Part shown: positions 21,780 through 29,781 of the stretch, one piece after another | Numbering within the stretch: the first letter of the stretch is position 1 | Layout of the letters: each line of letters begins with the position of its first letter | Made by a program: the position numbers and the translations under genes | Origin: Elusimicrobiota bacterium | Lineage (GTDB): Bacteria; Elusimicrobiota; Elusimicrobia; UBA1565 | Assembly (NCBI GenBank): GCA_003450735.1 | Contig: DMEZ01000035.1 | Coordinates: 73,389 to 126,364 of the forward strand | Direction: 5' to 3' | DNA length: 52,976 nucleotides | Notes under the pieces: model-generated | What the model was told of the DNA's origin: nothing | Database searches by the model: none | Seen by the model: the letters and a program-made list of their open reading frames with translations, nothing else

Positions 21780-24670
21780 CGCAGGGCCTCGCGCACGGCT
21801 TCGAGGAGGGCTTGGGCGCGCCGCCGCTCGTCGGCGGTGAGCGCCCGGCCGGACCAGCGCTGGGCGTAATGGAGCTCCGCCAGCTCGCGCGCGGCGGCGA
21901 GGGCGGGCCGCGCGGCCGAGGCCTCCGCCAGGAACTCCCGCGGGGTCTGCCAGGGCTTGCGTGAGAGCCCCTTTCGGGCGAGCAGGCGCTCGGCCCGCTC
22001 GTAGGGCGTGGGCGGCCTGCGGGGGAGCCGGAGGAGGAGGCTCAGGCCCCAGACGAGGAGCAGGAGGACGCCCGCCGCGGCCGCGGGGCCCGCGTGGCGC
22101 CTCAGGGCCCGCCCCGCGCGCTGGAGCTCCAAGGCGAGCGCCTCCCGGCGAAAGGTGTTCCTCTGGACGAAACTGTCGTAGCCGATGACGTGACGGTACC
22201 ACCAGCGGGTCTGCACGGCGTCGAACCAGCGGCGGGCCCGCTCGAGGACGTCTCCGGCCCGCTGGGAGAGCGCGTTCTCGGAGGGGGTCGCCTCGACGGT
22301 CGCCCAGCGGCCGTCCACCCAGGCTTCGACCCAGGCGTGGGCCATCCCCTGCCGGACGTCGTAGAAGCGCCCGTACTCGTTCCACTCGTCGGCGAGGAAG
22401 CCGGTCACGAGCCGCGTCGGGACGCCGGCCGAGCGCAGGAGGACGGCCGCGGCCGTCGCGAAGTACTCGCAGTTGCCGCTGTGGACACGGAAGAGGAAGT
22501 CCGAGAGGGTGCGGTCGGGCTCGTCCGAGTAGAGGGAGTAGTCGAAGCCCCGGCTCAGGAAGCGCTCGACCGCCGCGACCTTCTCCGCCGGTCCGAGCGA
22601 GCGGCGCGTGATGCGCTCGGCGAGCTCCGGGATGCGGGGGTCGAGCGCGGGCAGCTGGAGGAAGCGTTCGCGGACGATGGCGTCGTAGCCGACGATGGCA
22701 GGGCCCGAGCCGGCGCGGGAAGGGTCGCAGCGCACCAGGTAGCGGATGCCGTTGAGGTAGGACGCGCCGAAGCGCAGGCTGTCGGAGGCGTCGAAGTAGA
22801 CCCCGTTGTCCGTCTCCTCCACGGCGGCGGGGAGGCCCTCGTCGTCGGGGGTGAAGAGCACCGAGGAGTTGAGCGGGTAGAGGGTGAACTCGAAGAGGCG
22901 CTTGGAGAGCGGCCGGGATCCCGGCAGAAGCAGCAAGCTCCCCCGCCGGGGCAGCCAGGCGCGGCTCTCTGCTGTCCAGTACGTCCGGCCGGACAGGCGG
23001 TAGCGGAACTCGAGACGGGACGCGCTCCAGCCGATGCCGTCGAAGCGGTCGAAGGCGGCCCCGCGCACGCGCAGCCAGGGCGGGGGCGTCTGCGGAGCGT
23101 CGAGCGGCCGCACGCGCATGACGCGCGCGCTCGACTTCTTGAGCTGGCCGAAGAACCCGAGGCGCACCCGCTCGGTGAAGCCGCTCACGAACTCCCGGCG
23201 GGGCGCCCGCTTGTCGAGGCCCATGGCGACGAAGGGGTTCATGCGGCGCAGAGGCTCGATGCGCGGGGTCGCGAGGAAGAGCAGTCCGGCGGCGGCCAGG
23301 GTGAAGGCCAGCGGGCGCAGGAGGGGCCGGAGGCTGCCTCCGGCTTGGGACAGCCAGAGCGCGGCGGCCGCCGCATAGGCCAGGAAGGCGGGGACGTACC
23401 ACAGGCTGATGGTCTGCCCCGAGACCAGGAAGAACGCCAGGAACAGGATGAGGAAGAACTGCCGCAGGGCGGGCCCGTCCTTGGGGCAGAGCGTCCGGTT
23501 GACCAGCAGGTAGATGAGGAGGTGGGTGTTGGCCACGACCACGCCGCTCCGGCGCCAGTCGAAGAGGAGGACGAAGAGCAGCACGCACAACGAGGCCGCG
23601 TTCCAGAGCGGGCCGGGCAGCCGGGGACCGCCGCGCAGGTCGAGCCAGGCCCCCAGACCGAGCAGGGGGAGCAGGCCCGCGAGCAGCGGGCGCGGGATCT
23701 CCTCGATGAGGAACAGCGACGCCCACACGACGAGCGCGCCCAGGTAGGTGGGCCAGAGCAGGCCGGGCTCGGCTCCCTCCGCCCCGGGGTCTTCAGCGGA
23801 GCGCGCTTCCCGGGGCGAGCCGCCCTCGCCCAGCAAAGCCAAGGCCTCGAGCATGCGCTCGAGGTGGAGCCGGCCCCGCCCGAAGCCGGTGTCCCGCGGG
23901 CCGGCCACGAGGCGCACCTCGGCGCCGCGCTCGATGTGCAGGCGGCAGGCCGCGGCCGCCTCTCGGACGCGCTCCTCGGCCTCGGCTCCGCGGGATTCCG
24001 GCAGGCGCACGAGGACTTTGGCGCCGCCGGGCTCGGCGAACTCGTTGACGAGCAGGCGCCCGGTCCGGGCGCTCAGCTTCCAGTTGATGAGCCTCGGGTC
24101 GTCGGACTCGTCGTACTCGCGGATGCCGTAGAGGTCGTCGCCCGCTCCTTTCTTCGGGCGGGCCGCTCCGGCGTCCGCGCTCTCGACCAGGACCCCCGAG
24201 CGGGCTCCGGACTCCCCGGGGCGCGGCAGGGCGAGCACGGGCGCGGCCGCGACCTCGCGGGTGCCCAGGACGAGGCCGAAGGGCCACGCGCTCTCGAGGC
24301 GCAGTCCCGCCAGGCGGTTGAGGCCCCGGTGCGGCAGGCGCACCCTCAGCTCGACGCGCCGCTCCGAGCGAGGCCCGATCGAAGCGATCCTGACAACGGA
24401 GCCGCCCCAGCGCAGGCGCAGGGCGCGCCGCTCGAAGCGTCCTGGGTTGCGCAGCCGCACGACGAGCGGGACCTCGGCGCCCTGGAAGGCCCCCTCCGGG
24501 AGCTCGACGTCGGCCTCGACGAGCGGCCGCGCGCCGGCGGCCGAGACCGCCAGGGCCGCGGCCACGAGGGCATAGAGCAGGTAGAGCAGGTTGTTGCCGC
24601 TGGCCAGCGCGGCGGCGAGGGCGAGCAGCAGCAGGAGGAAGGCCTGGGCGCCCGTCCGGGTCAGGCGCAC
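21776..24670 (-). CDS. DUF58-TgpA transglutaminase fusion membrane protein
   Basis: The protein has 964 residues and joins two proteins that are normally separate. Residues about 1-300 form a DUF58 unit: two helices, then DDLYGIREYDESDDPRLINWK and SARTGRLLVNEF (about 180-215). Next come about seven helices of the TgpA N-terminal type (about 305-460). A periplasmic transglutaminase core holds the catalytic GNCEYFATAAAVLLRSAGVP (Cys about 745) and MAHAWVEAWVDGRW (His about 790). The third position reads VEATPS, with Glu where Asp is usual. A final helix and a DUF4129-like cytoplasmic tail end the chain. It follows moxR directly. Confidence 0.9.
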   Translation of the reverse strand: MRLTRTGAQAFLLLLLALAAALASGNNLLYLLYALVAAALAVSAAGARPLVEADVELPEGAFQGAEVPLVVRLRNPGRFERRALRLRWGGSVVRIASIGPRSERRVELRVRLPHRGLNRLAGLRLESAWPFGLVLGTREVAAAPVLALPRPGESGARSGVLVESADAGAARPKKGAGDDLYGIREYDESDDPRLINWKLSARTGRLLVNEFAEPGGAKVLVRLPESRGAEAEERVREAAAACRLHIERGAEVRLVAGPRDTGFGRGRLHLERMLEALALLGEGGSPREARSAEDPGAEGAEPGLLWPTYLGALVVWASLFLIEEIPRPLLAGLLPLLGLGAWLDLRGGPRLPGPLWNAASLCVLLFVLLFDWRRSGVVVANTHLLIYLLVNRTLCPKDGPALRQFFLILFLAFFLVSGQTISLWYVPAFLAYAAAAALWLSQAGGSLRPLLRPLAFTLAAAGLLFLATPRIEPLRRMNPFVAMGLDKRAPRREFVSGFTERVRLGFFGQLKKSSARVMRVRPLDAPQTPPPWLRVRGAAFDRFDGIGWSASRLEFRYRLSGRTYWTAESRAWLPRRGSLLLLPGSRPLSKRLFEFTLYPLNSSVLFTPDDEGLPAAVEETDNGVYFDASDSLRFGASYLNGIRYLVRCDPSRAGSGPAIVGYDAIVRERFLQLPALDPRIPELAERITRRSLGPAEKVAAVERFLSRGFDYSLYSDEPDRTLSDFLFRVHSGNCEYFATAAAVLLRSAGVPTRLVTGFLADEWNEYGRFYDVRQGMAHAWVEAWVDGRWATVEATPSENALSQRAGDVLERARRWFDAVQTRWWYRHVIGYDSFVQRNTFRREALALELQRAGRALRRHAGPAAAAGVLLLLVWGLSLLLRLPRRPPTPYERAERLLARKGLSRKPWQTPREFLAEASAARPALAAARELAELHYAQRWSGRALTADERRRAQALLEAVREALR

Positions 24671-25624
24671 CTAGGAGGGGACGGGAAGGCCGCGCAGGAC
24701 GTCCTCGACGGCGGCCTCGGACTCCCGCACCCGGGCCAGCCCGAAGAGGCCCGTGTCGAAGAGGAGGCGGTGGGCGATGACGGGGACCGCGACAGCCTTG
24801 ATGTCGTCGGGGACGCAGTAGTCCCGCCCGCGCAGGAGGGCGAGGGCGCGGGCGGCCCGGCAGAGCGCCAGCGTACCGCGGGGGCTCAAGCCCAGCTTGA
24901 CGTGCGGCGCCTGCCGGGTGGCCCGGGCGATGGCGACGGCGTAATCGAGCAGGGGCTCCTCGATGCGCACCTTCTCGGCGAGGCCGCGCAGACGCAGCAC
25001 CTCGGCGCAGTCGAGGGCGGGCGCAAGGGAAGCGACCCGCTTCATCAGGTCGCCTTCCTTCAGGATCGCCTTCTCGTCCTCGGCCGAAGGGTAGCCGAGC
25101 TGGACGCGCATGAGGAAGCGGTCGAGCTGGGCCTCGGGCAGGGGGAAGGTGCCGTGGTACTCGACGGGGTTCTGGGTCGCGATGACGAGGAAGGGCTCGG
25201 CGAGGGGGTGGGTCTTCCCCTCGATGGAGACCTGCAGTTCGCTGAGGGCTTCCAGCAGGGCGGACTGGGTCTTGGGGGTCGAGCGGTTGATCTCGTCGGC
25301 CAGCACGACGTGGCTGAAGATCGGGCCGGGCCTAAACGAGAAAGTCTGCGTCTTCTGATCGAAGAGGTTCAGCCCGAGGATGTCCGAGGGCAGGAGGTCG
25401 TTGGTGAACTGGATGCGGCGGAAGCTCGCGTCGATCGAGCGGGCGAGGGCCAGTCCGAGCAGGGTCTTGCCGATGCCCGGGACGTCCTCGATGAGCAGGT
25501 GGCCCCCGGCGAGCAGGACGACGACGGTGCGCAGCACGCTCTCCTCTTTCCCGATGACGACGCTGTTGACGTTCGAGAGGAGGCGGTCGAGGGCTCGCAG
25601 GGGCGGCTTGGAGGTCTCGAGCAT
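24671..25624 (-). CDS. MoxR-family AAA+ ATPase
   Basis: The protein has 317 residues from the ATG at 25624; a longer frame is not supported because the promoter lies inside it. AAA+ marks are EDVPGIGKTLLGLALA (Walker A, about 46-61), VVLADEINRSTPKTQSALLEAL (Walker B, about 106-127) and FLVIATQNPVEYHGTFPLPEAQLDRF (sensor 1 and arginine-finger region). A C-terminal lid contains HVKLGLSPRGTLALCRAA. MoxR ATPases act as chaperones for the DUF58/VWA-type proteins encoded beside them, here the DUF58-TgpA fusion that starts one base after the moxR stop codon. Confidence 0.93.
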   Translation of the reverse strand: MLETSKPPLRALDRLLSNVNSVVIGKEESVLRTVVVLLAGGHLLIEDVPGIGKTLLGLALARSIDASFRRIQFTNDLLPSDILGLNLFDQKTQTFSFRPGPIFSHVVLADEINRSTPKTQSALLEALSELQVSIEGKTHPLAEPFLVIATQNPVEYHGTFPLPEAQLDRFLMRVQLGYPSAEDEKAILKEGDLMKRVASLAPALDCAEVLRLRGLAEKVRIEEPLLDYAVAIARATRQAPHVKLGLSPRGTLALCRAARALALLRGRDYCVPDDIKAVAVPVIAHRLLFDTGLFGLARVRESEAAVEDVLRGLPVPS

Positions 25625-25630
25625 GGGCCT

Positions 25631-25636
25631 ATTGTA
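25631..25636 (-). promoter_or_regulatory. -10 box of a predicted leaderless moxR transcript
   Basis: TACAAT on the minus strand ends 6 bases before the ATG at 25624. A TTGAAG lies 15 bases upstream of it. There is no Shine-Dalgarno sequence. Confidence 0.6.
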
Positions 25637-25653
25637 TCTAAAACTTGAAGGCT

Positions 25654-26348
25654 TCAATGCAAGGCTTGATTCATGGGTCTGATTCGAAGCCTGACGTGCT
25701 CCCGCTGGCTGAACAGGCCAATCAAGAATCCAGGCCGAACTCCGATCTCTTCAACGAATATGGAGTATTCCCCCCACTCGAAGCGCTGGCCGACGTGAAC
25801 TGTGAAATGGCCAGACTTGGAGTCGTTGCCCATCTTGGAAGGAATGAAGTCCAGGCCAGCTGCCAAACCGTACTTCTTTTCACCGCGCTCGTCCGTGTAT
25901 TCGGATTGCTCCACCCCTGCGGACTATTCTTTCGCAGGGGCCTGGGGCTGAGAGTTGCCTTAGGCCAAAGCCGGATCTCCTCGATGTATATCGAGTAGCC
26001 CTCCCACTCCAACTGCTGGCCGGCGCGGACAATGAAATTCTCGGATTTGAATGCCTCACGCGTCTTTCCATAAAGACTGACCTTAAGATTGGCGACAAGA
26101 TCTCGATTCTTGATTTTGACCTTGAAATTTTCGGTGTAATCAGACTTTGTGGCCCAATATACGCTCAATGTAAGATGGACATCACATGGCCATTGTCCAC
26201 CTTGATCAACCCACGCTGATTCGCAGTTAGGTGTCCATTCCGGTTTGTCCCCTGTATGCTGCACGTACTTTACCCGCTCCACCGCCCCGCAGCCAAGGGA
26301 TATCAGTGAGGCGGCCAAAATGCTCAGGCGCATGGTTCGTGTGTTCAT
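25654..26348 (-). pseudogene. Lipoprotein with two tandem homologous domains, interrupted by a one-base frameshift
   Basis: The frame starts with a lipoprotein signal (MRLSILAASLISLGC, lipobox cysteine about residue 20). The first domain contains FKSENFIVRAGQQLEWEGYS then IYIEEIRLWP. In another frame immediately downstream lies SKSGHFTVHVGQRFEWGEYS then IFVEEIGVRP, clearly a second copy. Adding one G to the four-base G run at 25914-25917 joins the two frames (PQGVEQSEYTDERG) and gives a two-domain protein ending at 25654. So the gene is either a recent pseudogene or the sequence has a one-base error. No function is known for this domain; lower GC than the neighbours suggests acquired DNA. Confidence 0.65.
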
Positions 26349-26393
26349 CTTAGCGGGTTGTATGAAACGTCCTTAAAATAAAACTGGAACTAT

Positions 26394-26646
26394 TCGGAAT
26401 AGTGTGGGTCCCATCGAGAAAACGCGGTTCAATCCCTGTCATGTGATCGGGGCATCCGGCCTCGCGCGTCTCTACGAGGGCACACGACGGGGACCAGACT
26501 ATCCCCGGGGATAGTCGGAACCTCCTGGCGGCCGGCGGCGACCGCTGGGCCGCCGGCCGAAGCGCTCTCCTTCGTCCTATCCTCCGGCGGGGTGACTAGG
26601 TGGCCGCTGAAAGGAGCCATGCTTGCAGACTTCCACACTATTCCGA
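26394..26646. repeat. Palindrome-rich non-coding segment with 14-base terminal inverted repeats
   Basis: TCGGAATAGTGTGG (26394-26407) and its exact reverse complement CCACACTATTCCGA (26633-26646) bound 253 bases. Inside lie a perfect 20-base palindrome (26497-26516, centred on CCCCGGGG) and a hairpin with 10-base arms, CGGCCGGCGG and CCGCCGGCCG (26529-26559). I see no convincing gene. The structure is like a MITE or other non-autonomous element, or a structured RNA. The flanks (26349-26393 and 26647-26709) show nothing else. Confidence 0.55.
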
Positions 26647-26709
26647 GAAGAACCGCTTTAGTTGCAGGCTTGATGATGGCTCGCGGGCCGCGCTGCAGCT
26701 AACTTATTA

Positions 26710-26738
26710 TTGCATAGAGATTACGAATATCGTAATGT
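26710..26738 (+). promoter_or_regulatory. Promoter and autoregulatory operator of the AbiE-type operon
   Basis: TTGCAT (26710-26715) and TAATGT (26733-26738) are 17 bases apart. Between and over them lies ATTACGA-ATA-TCGTAAT (26720-26736), a perfect inverted repeat. AbiEi antitoxins repress their own operons by binding inverted repeats in the promoter, so this is the likely operator. Confidence 0.65.
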
Positions 26739-26748
26739 GTTAACATTA

Positions 26749-27408
26749 ATGCAAACCCTTACCGAGAAGGTTTTTAAGCTGGCCCCTCCAGGCGGGGTAT
26801 TCGATGAGACGGTCATCGGCAATCTGTTTCCGGATATCAGCAATGGCGCGCGCGCACTGTTGGCGCATCGGGCCTCCAAGGCGGGCGAGATCCTGCGTCT
26901 GAACCCCGGGCTTTTCGTGCTCAGCCCGCCCTATCGGAAGTCCGAGCCGCATCCATTCGTGCTGGCCGGCATACTGCATGCCCCGTCCCATATCAGCCTG
27001 GAGTCCGCGCTGGCGCATCACGGCCTGATCCCCGAGGCGGTCTACCAGGTGAGCAGCGTCACGCTCGGCCGCAGCCGGGAATTCTCCACGCCGCTGGGAG
27101 TTTTCAGCTTCCGCCGCGTGCCGGCGCGCGCGCCTCGCGCCGGGGTCAAGGCCGTGGAAGTCGCGCGCGGCGCCTGGGCGTTCATCGCCGAACCCCTGCG
27201 CGCCATCGCCGATGCGGTCTACCTCGACAAAAGCATCTCATGGGGCCGCAACGGCCTCGGATATCTGACCGAGTCGCTCCGCATCGAGGAGGAGGATCTA
27301 AGGGAGATCTCCTTCGAAGCGTCCGACGAGATTTTTGACAGCATCCGAAGCCGGCGCGTGCGCGCGTACATCGCGGGACTCAGAGGAGCCGTGCACCATG
27401 CTGAATAG
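26749..27408 (+). CDS. AbiEi-type antitoxin / transcriptional regulator
   Basis: The protein has 219 residues from the ATG at 26749, 10 bases after the -10 box. An N-terminal winged helix covers about 1-75 (GGVFDETVIGNLFPDISNGARALLAHRASKAGEILRLNPGLFVLSP). A C-terminal domain follows with SHISLESALAHHGLIPEAVYQVSSVTLGRSREFSTPLGVFSFRRVP, the pattern of AbiEi_4-like antitoxins. It should bind its own promoter and oppose the nucleotidyltransferase toxin encoded next. The two genes overlap by 11 bases. The DNA just upstream is AT-rich compared with the rest of the window, consistent with transfer. Confidence 0.85.
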   Translation: MQTLTEKVFKLAPPGGVFDETVIGNLFPDISNGARALLAHRASKAGEILRLNPGLFVLSPPYRKSEPHPFVLAGILHAPSHISLESALAHHGLIPEAVYQVSSVTLGRSREFSTPLGVFSFRRVPARAPRAGVKAVEVARGAWAFIAEPLRAIADAVYLDKSISWGRNGLGYLTESLRIEEEDLREISFEASDEIFDSIRSRRVRAYIAGLRGAVHHAE

Positions 27409-28264
27409 GGTATTGAGCGCGAGGATCCAAGAGTATGCTCCGGCGAACCCGGTCGAGCAGGAGAACGTGCTGCAGGAACTCATGCAGCACTATGTGCTCT
27501 CCAGCCTCTCGCGCGCGGGCATGTTCACGCAAGCCATGTTCCACGGCGGCACCTGCCTGCGCATCGTCTACGGGATGAACCGTTTTTCGGAGGACCTGGA
27601 TTTCCTGCTCAAGCAGCCCGATCCGGACTTCCGCTGGCAGAACTGCCTGGAATCCGTGAGGAAGGACTGCGCTCAGGAAGGCATCCCTTTCGAGGTGCAG
27701 GACAAGTCCCAGGCCGGGATGGCCGTTCAGAAGGCGTTCCTGAAGACCGACTCCATCGGCAAGATCCTGGAGCTGGGCCTGCCCTTCGAGCGGTATAAGG
27801 CCCGCAAGATCCGCATCAAGCTGGAGATCGACACCAACCCTCCCGCAGGCTCGACGTTCACGACCAGCTACATCACGTTTCCCGTGACGGCGCCCCTGAC
27901 GACGCAGTCCCTGGAATCAGGTTTCGCATTGAAGCTGCACGCCCTGCTCTGCCGCCCCTACGTCAAGGGCCGCGACTGGTATGACTTCGTGTGGTATGTC
28001 GCGCGCAGGACACGGCCCGATCTGGACCTCCTGCGTCATGCTTTGCGCCAGCAGGGGCCATGGGCCGGACAACAGCCCGCTGTGAGCATGCCCTGGGTCC
28101 AGGAATGCATGAGCGCGGCCATCCGGCGCATCGATTGGACCGCGGCCCGCAATGACGTCCAACGGTTCCTGCCCCTGCGCGAGCAGGAGGGCCTCCGCGT
28201 ATGGAGCGCGGACTTCTTCCTTCACCAGCTCACGCGCATGATCGACGATCCTGATCTTTCATGA
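27398..28264 (+). CDS. AbiEii-type nucleotidyltransferase toxin
   Basis: The protein has 288 residues. The nucleotidyltransferase signature is complete: HGGTCLRIVYGMNRFSEDLDFLL (about 47-69), with GG and the DLDF metal aspartates. RIKLEIDTNPP (about 145-155) supplies the third acidic residue, and LKLHALLCRPYVKGRDWYDFVWY (about 181-203) is the conserved helix-lysine and RDWYD region. In AbiE systems this protein is a bacteriostatic toxin whose relatives add nucleotides to tRNA; loss of AbiEi control aborts phage infection. The start codon lies within the end of the antitoxin gene, so translation is coupled. Its last codons overlap a gene remnant by 4 bases. Confidence 0.9.
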   Translation: MLNRVLSARIQEYAPANPVEQENVLQELMQHYVLSSLSRAGMFTQAMFHGGTCLRIVYGMNRFSEDLDFLLKQPDPDFRWQNCLESVRKDCAQEGIPFEVQDKSQAGMAVQKAFLKTDSIGKILELGLPFERYKARKIRIKLEIDTNPPAGSTFTTSYITFPVTAPLTTQSLESGFALKLHALLCRPYVKGRDWYDFVWYVARRTRPDLDLLRHALRQQGPWAGQQPAVSMPWVQECMSAAIRRIDWTAARNDVQRFLPLREQEGLRVWSADFFLHQLTRMIDDPDLS

Positions 28265-28440
28265 AGCCCATCATACAAGCGCGTGCCCTGATCAAGCGCT
28301 ACGGCGCCTTTACGGCCGTCGAAAGACCGCCTCAAGCGCGATTTCTACACGGAGATGCGCCGGGTCGAAAGCTGGAGCGTTCGAACCCAAGTGAAAACCC
28401 TGCCATTTCACCTGTTTCTCGTACGCGCGCGATTGCTACG
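28261..28440 (+). pseudogene. Gene remnants: ABC-transporter ATPase N-terminus and a second C-terminal fragment
   Basis: A frame beginning at 28261 encodes MKPIIQARALIKRYGAFTAV, which reads like the first strand of an ABC ATPase (usually continuing to a Walker A), then degenerates. From about 28325, in another frame, the sequence encodes RDFYTEMRRVESWSVRTQVK then TL, weakly like the C-terminus of a bacterial sugar transferase. No intact domain remains. The two scraps sit between the AbiE operon and the next gene and look like a recombination scar. The identities are tentative. Confidence 0.35.
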
Positions 28441-28457
28441 TTGCGCGCGTTCCGTGC

Positions 28458-28463
28458 TATAAT
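28458..28463 (+). promoter_or_regulatory. -10 box of a predicted leaderless glycosidase transcript
   Basis: A consensus TATAAT ends 7 bases before the ATG at 28471. A TTGCTA lies 19 bases upstream. This promoter is the reason for rejecting longer upstream starts. Confidence 0.65.
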
Positions 28464-28470
28464 AGGCCCG

Positions 28471-29781
28471 ATGCTGGCGCTCCTGGCCGCCTTCCTCGCC
28501 TCCCCCCTCTTCGCCGAGCCCGCCTTCCAGCAGCTCCTGGATTCCACCCCCGGGCAGAGCGCCGCCGCCCCGACCTTCGAAGCCGCCTTCGCCGCTCCCG
28601 GCGCCCCGACCCGCAAGGCCGTCGGCATCGGCCTCTCCCACTCGGGCGACCCCTTCGACATCCCGGACTTCCCGCTCCAGCAGATAGCCAGCATGCTCAA
28701 GGAGGCGGGCGGCACGCACTACCGGCCCCACCTCCCCATGAACGAGGCCGTCCCCGAGGTCTCCGCGGCGATGCTCGAGAAGCTGAAGGCCGCCGGCTCC
28801 GACCCGGCCCTTTTCGAGGCCCTGACCGACGAGCTGGCGCGGGAGGGGCGCTGGGAGCGCATGGACGGCCTGGTCAGCACCATCGCGGGCTCGGGCATCA
28901 AGCTCATCCTCGTCGTCGGCGCCGGCTACCGCAAGGAAGCCCCGCTCTATACGACGCCCGAGGGCAAGCAGGACCGCGTCAGTCCCGACCGCATCGGCCG
29001 AGACCGCTACATCACCCTCGCGCGCTGGATCGCCGGGGCGGGGGTCCGCCGCTACGGCGACCGGGTCGAGGTCTGGCAGGTCGAGAACGAGATCAACGTC
29101 GCGGGCATCTGCAAGAAGGTCGGCTGGCGGGTGGACGAGAAATCCTGGAGCGACAAGGAGTACCTCAAGCGCCTGATCGCCGCCCTCTCCGACACGGTCC
29201 ACTCGGAAGGCCGGCGCCTGGGCCGCGACCTGAAGACCACGCACAACTTCGCGACCGACGTCGGCTGGAAGGGCTGGGTGAGCGCCGCCGAGGTCGCCCA
29301 GCTGGACTTCCGCAAGGACATCGGCGCCTACGGCCCGCTCGGCCTCGACATCATCGGCCTGGACTCGTACGCGAACTACTTCTACGGCTGGCCCATGCAC
29401 GAAGACAAGCTCGGGAAGATCGTGACCGAGGCCAAGGCCGCCGCCGGCGGACGGCCGGTCTGGATCCTCGAGACCGGCTTCCCCGGCGCGCCCTCGGCCA
29501 AAGGCTTCAGCGAGGCGCGCCAGGGCGAGTATTTCCGCGGCGCCTTCGACTCCGCCTTCGGGGCCGGGGCCGACGTCGTGCTGGCTTTCGGCTGGTTCTG
29601 GAACCCGCGCGGGTGGTACACCGACAACCCGAAGCCCCTCCCCTGGTGGCACCCGCAAGCCTGCGAGCAGTACTGGAGCCCCATCCAGGTCACCCCCAAG
29701 CCGGACGGCTCGAAGGACGTCTACCTAGGGAAAGCTTGGGAAGAGTTCAAGTCCGCTTCTAAGCGCTGGCTGAAGGATTAG
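28471..29781 (+). CDS. Secreted clan-A glycoside-hydrolase-like protein
   Basis: The protein has 436 residues with a short signal peptide (MLALLAAFLASPLFA, about 15 residues). The rest reads as a TIM barrel. VEVWQVENEIN (about 196-206) has the Asn-Glu pair that ends strand 4 of GH-A enzymes and supplies the acid/base. RPVWILETGFPG (about 327-338) supplies the strand-7 glutamate nucleophile. GLDIIGLDSYANYF and VVLAFGWFWNP also fit. It should cleave a glycan outside the cytoplasm, but no GH family number can be given by eye. The start follows the TATAAT box. Its stop overlaps the stop of the convergent gene by 4 bases. Confidence 0.75.
   Translation: MLALLAAFLASPLFAEPAFQQLLDSTPGQSAAAPTFEAAFAAPGAPTRKAVGIGLSHSGDPFDIPDFPLQQIASMLKEAGGTHYRPHLPMNEAVPEVSAAMLEKLKAAGSDPALFEALTDELAREGRWERMDGLVSTIAGSGIKLILVVGAGYRKEAPLYTTPEGKQDRVSPDRIGRDRYITLARWIAGAGVRRYGDRVEVWQVENEINVAGICKKVGWRVDEKSWSDKEYLKRLIAALSDTVHSEGRRLGRDLKTTHNFATDVGWKGWVSAAEVAQLDFRKDIGAYGPLGLDIIGLDSYANYFYGWPMHEDKLGKIVTEAKAAAGGRPVWILETGFPGAPSAKGFSEARQGEYFRGAFDSAFGAGADVVLAFGWFWNPRGWYTDNPKPLPWWHPQACEQYWSPIQVTPKPDGSKDVYLGKAWEEFKSASKRWLKD

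Noticed and set aside
19344..23726. Long minus-strand frames extending miaA and the ArnT-like gene far upstream
   Set aside because: The extra N-terminal parts are Arg/Pro/Ala-rich shadows of miaB and the DUF58-TgpA gene; conserved sequence begins only at the starts given.
21776..25648. Very long plus-strand frame across the DUF58-TgpA and moxR genes
   Set aside because: It is the GC-rich antisense shadow of clearly conserved minus-strand genes; its translation shows no family motifs.
26405..26440. tRNA fragment suggested by GCGGTTCAATCCC
   Set aside because: The flanking bases do not pair as a T stem and no acceptor or anticodon arm can be found.
26429..26638. 69-residue minus-strand frame
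   Set aside because: It lies entirely within palindromic repeats, has no ribosome-binding site or family similarity, and is probably chance.
28261..28470. Longer start for the glycosidase at 28261
   Set aside because: The signal peptide begins at 28471, directly after a TATAAT box; the upstream codons encode a gene remnant.
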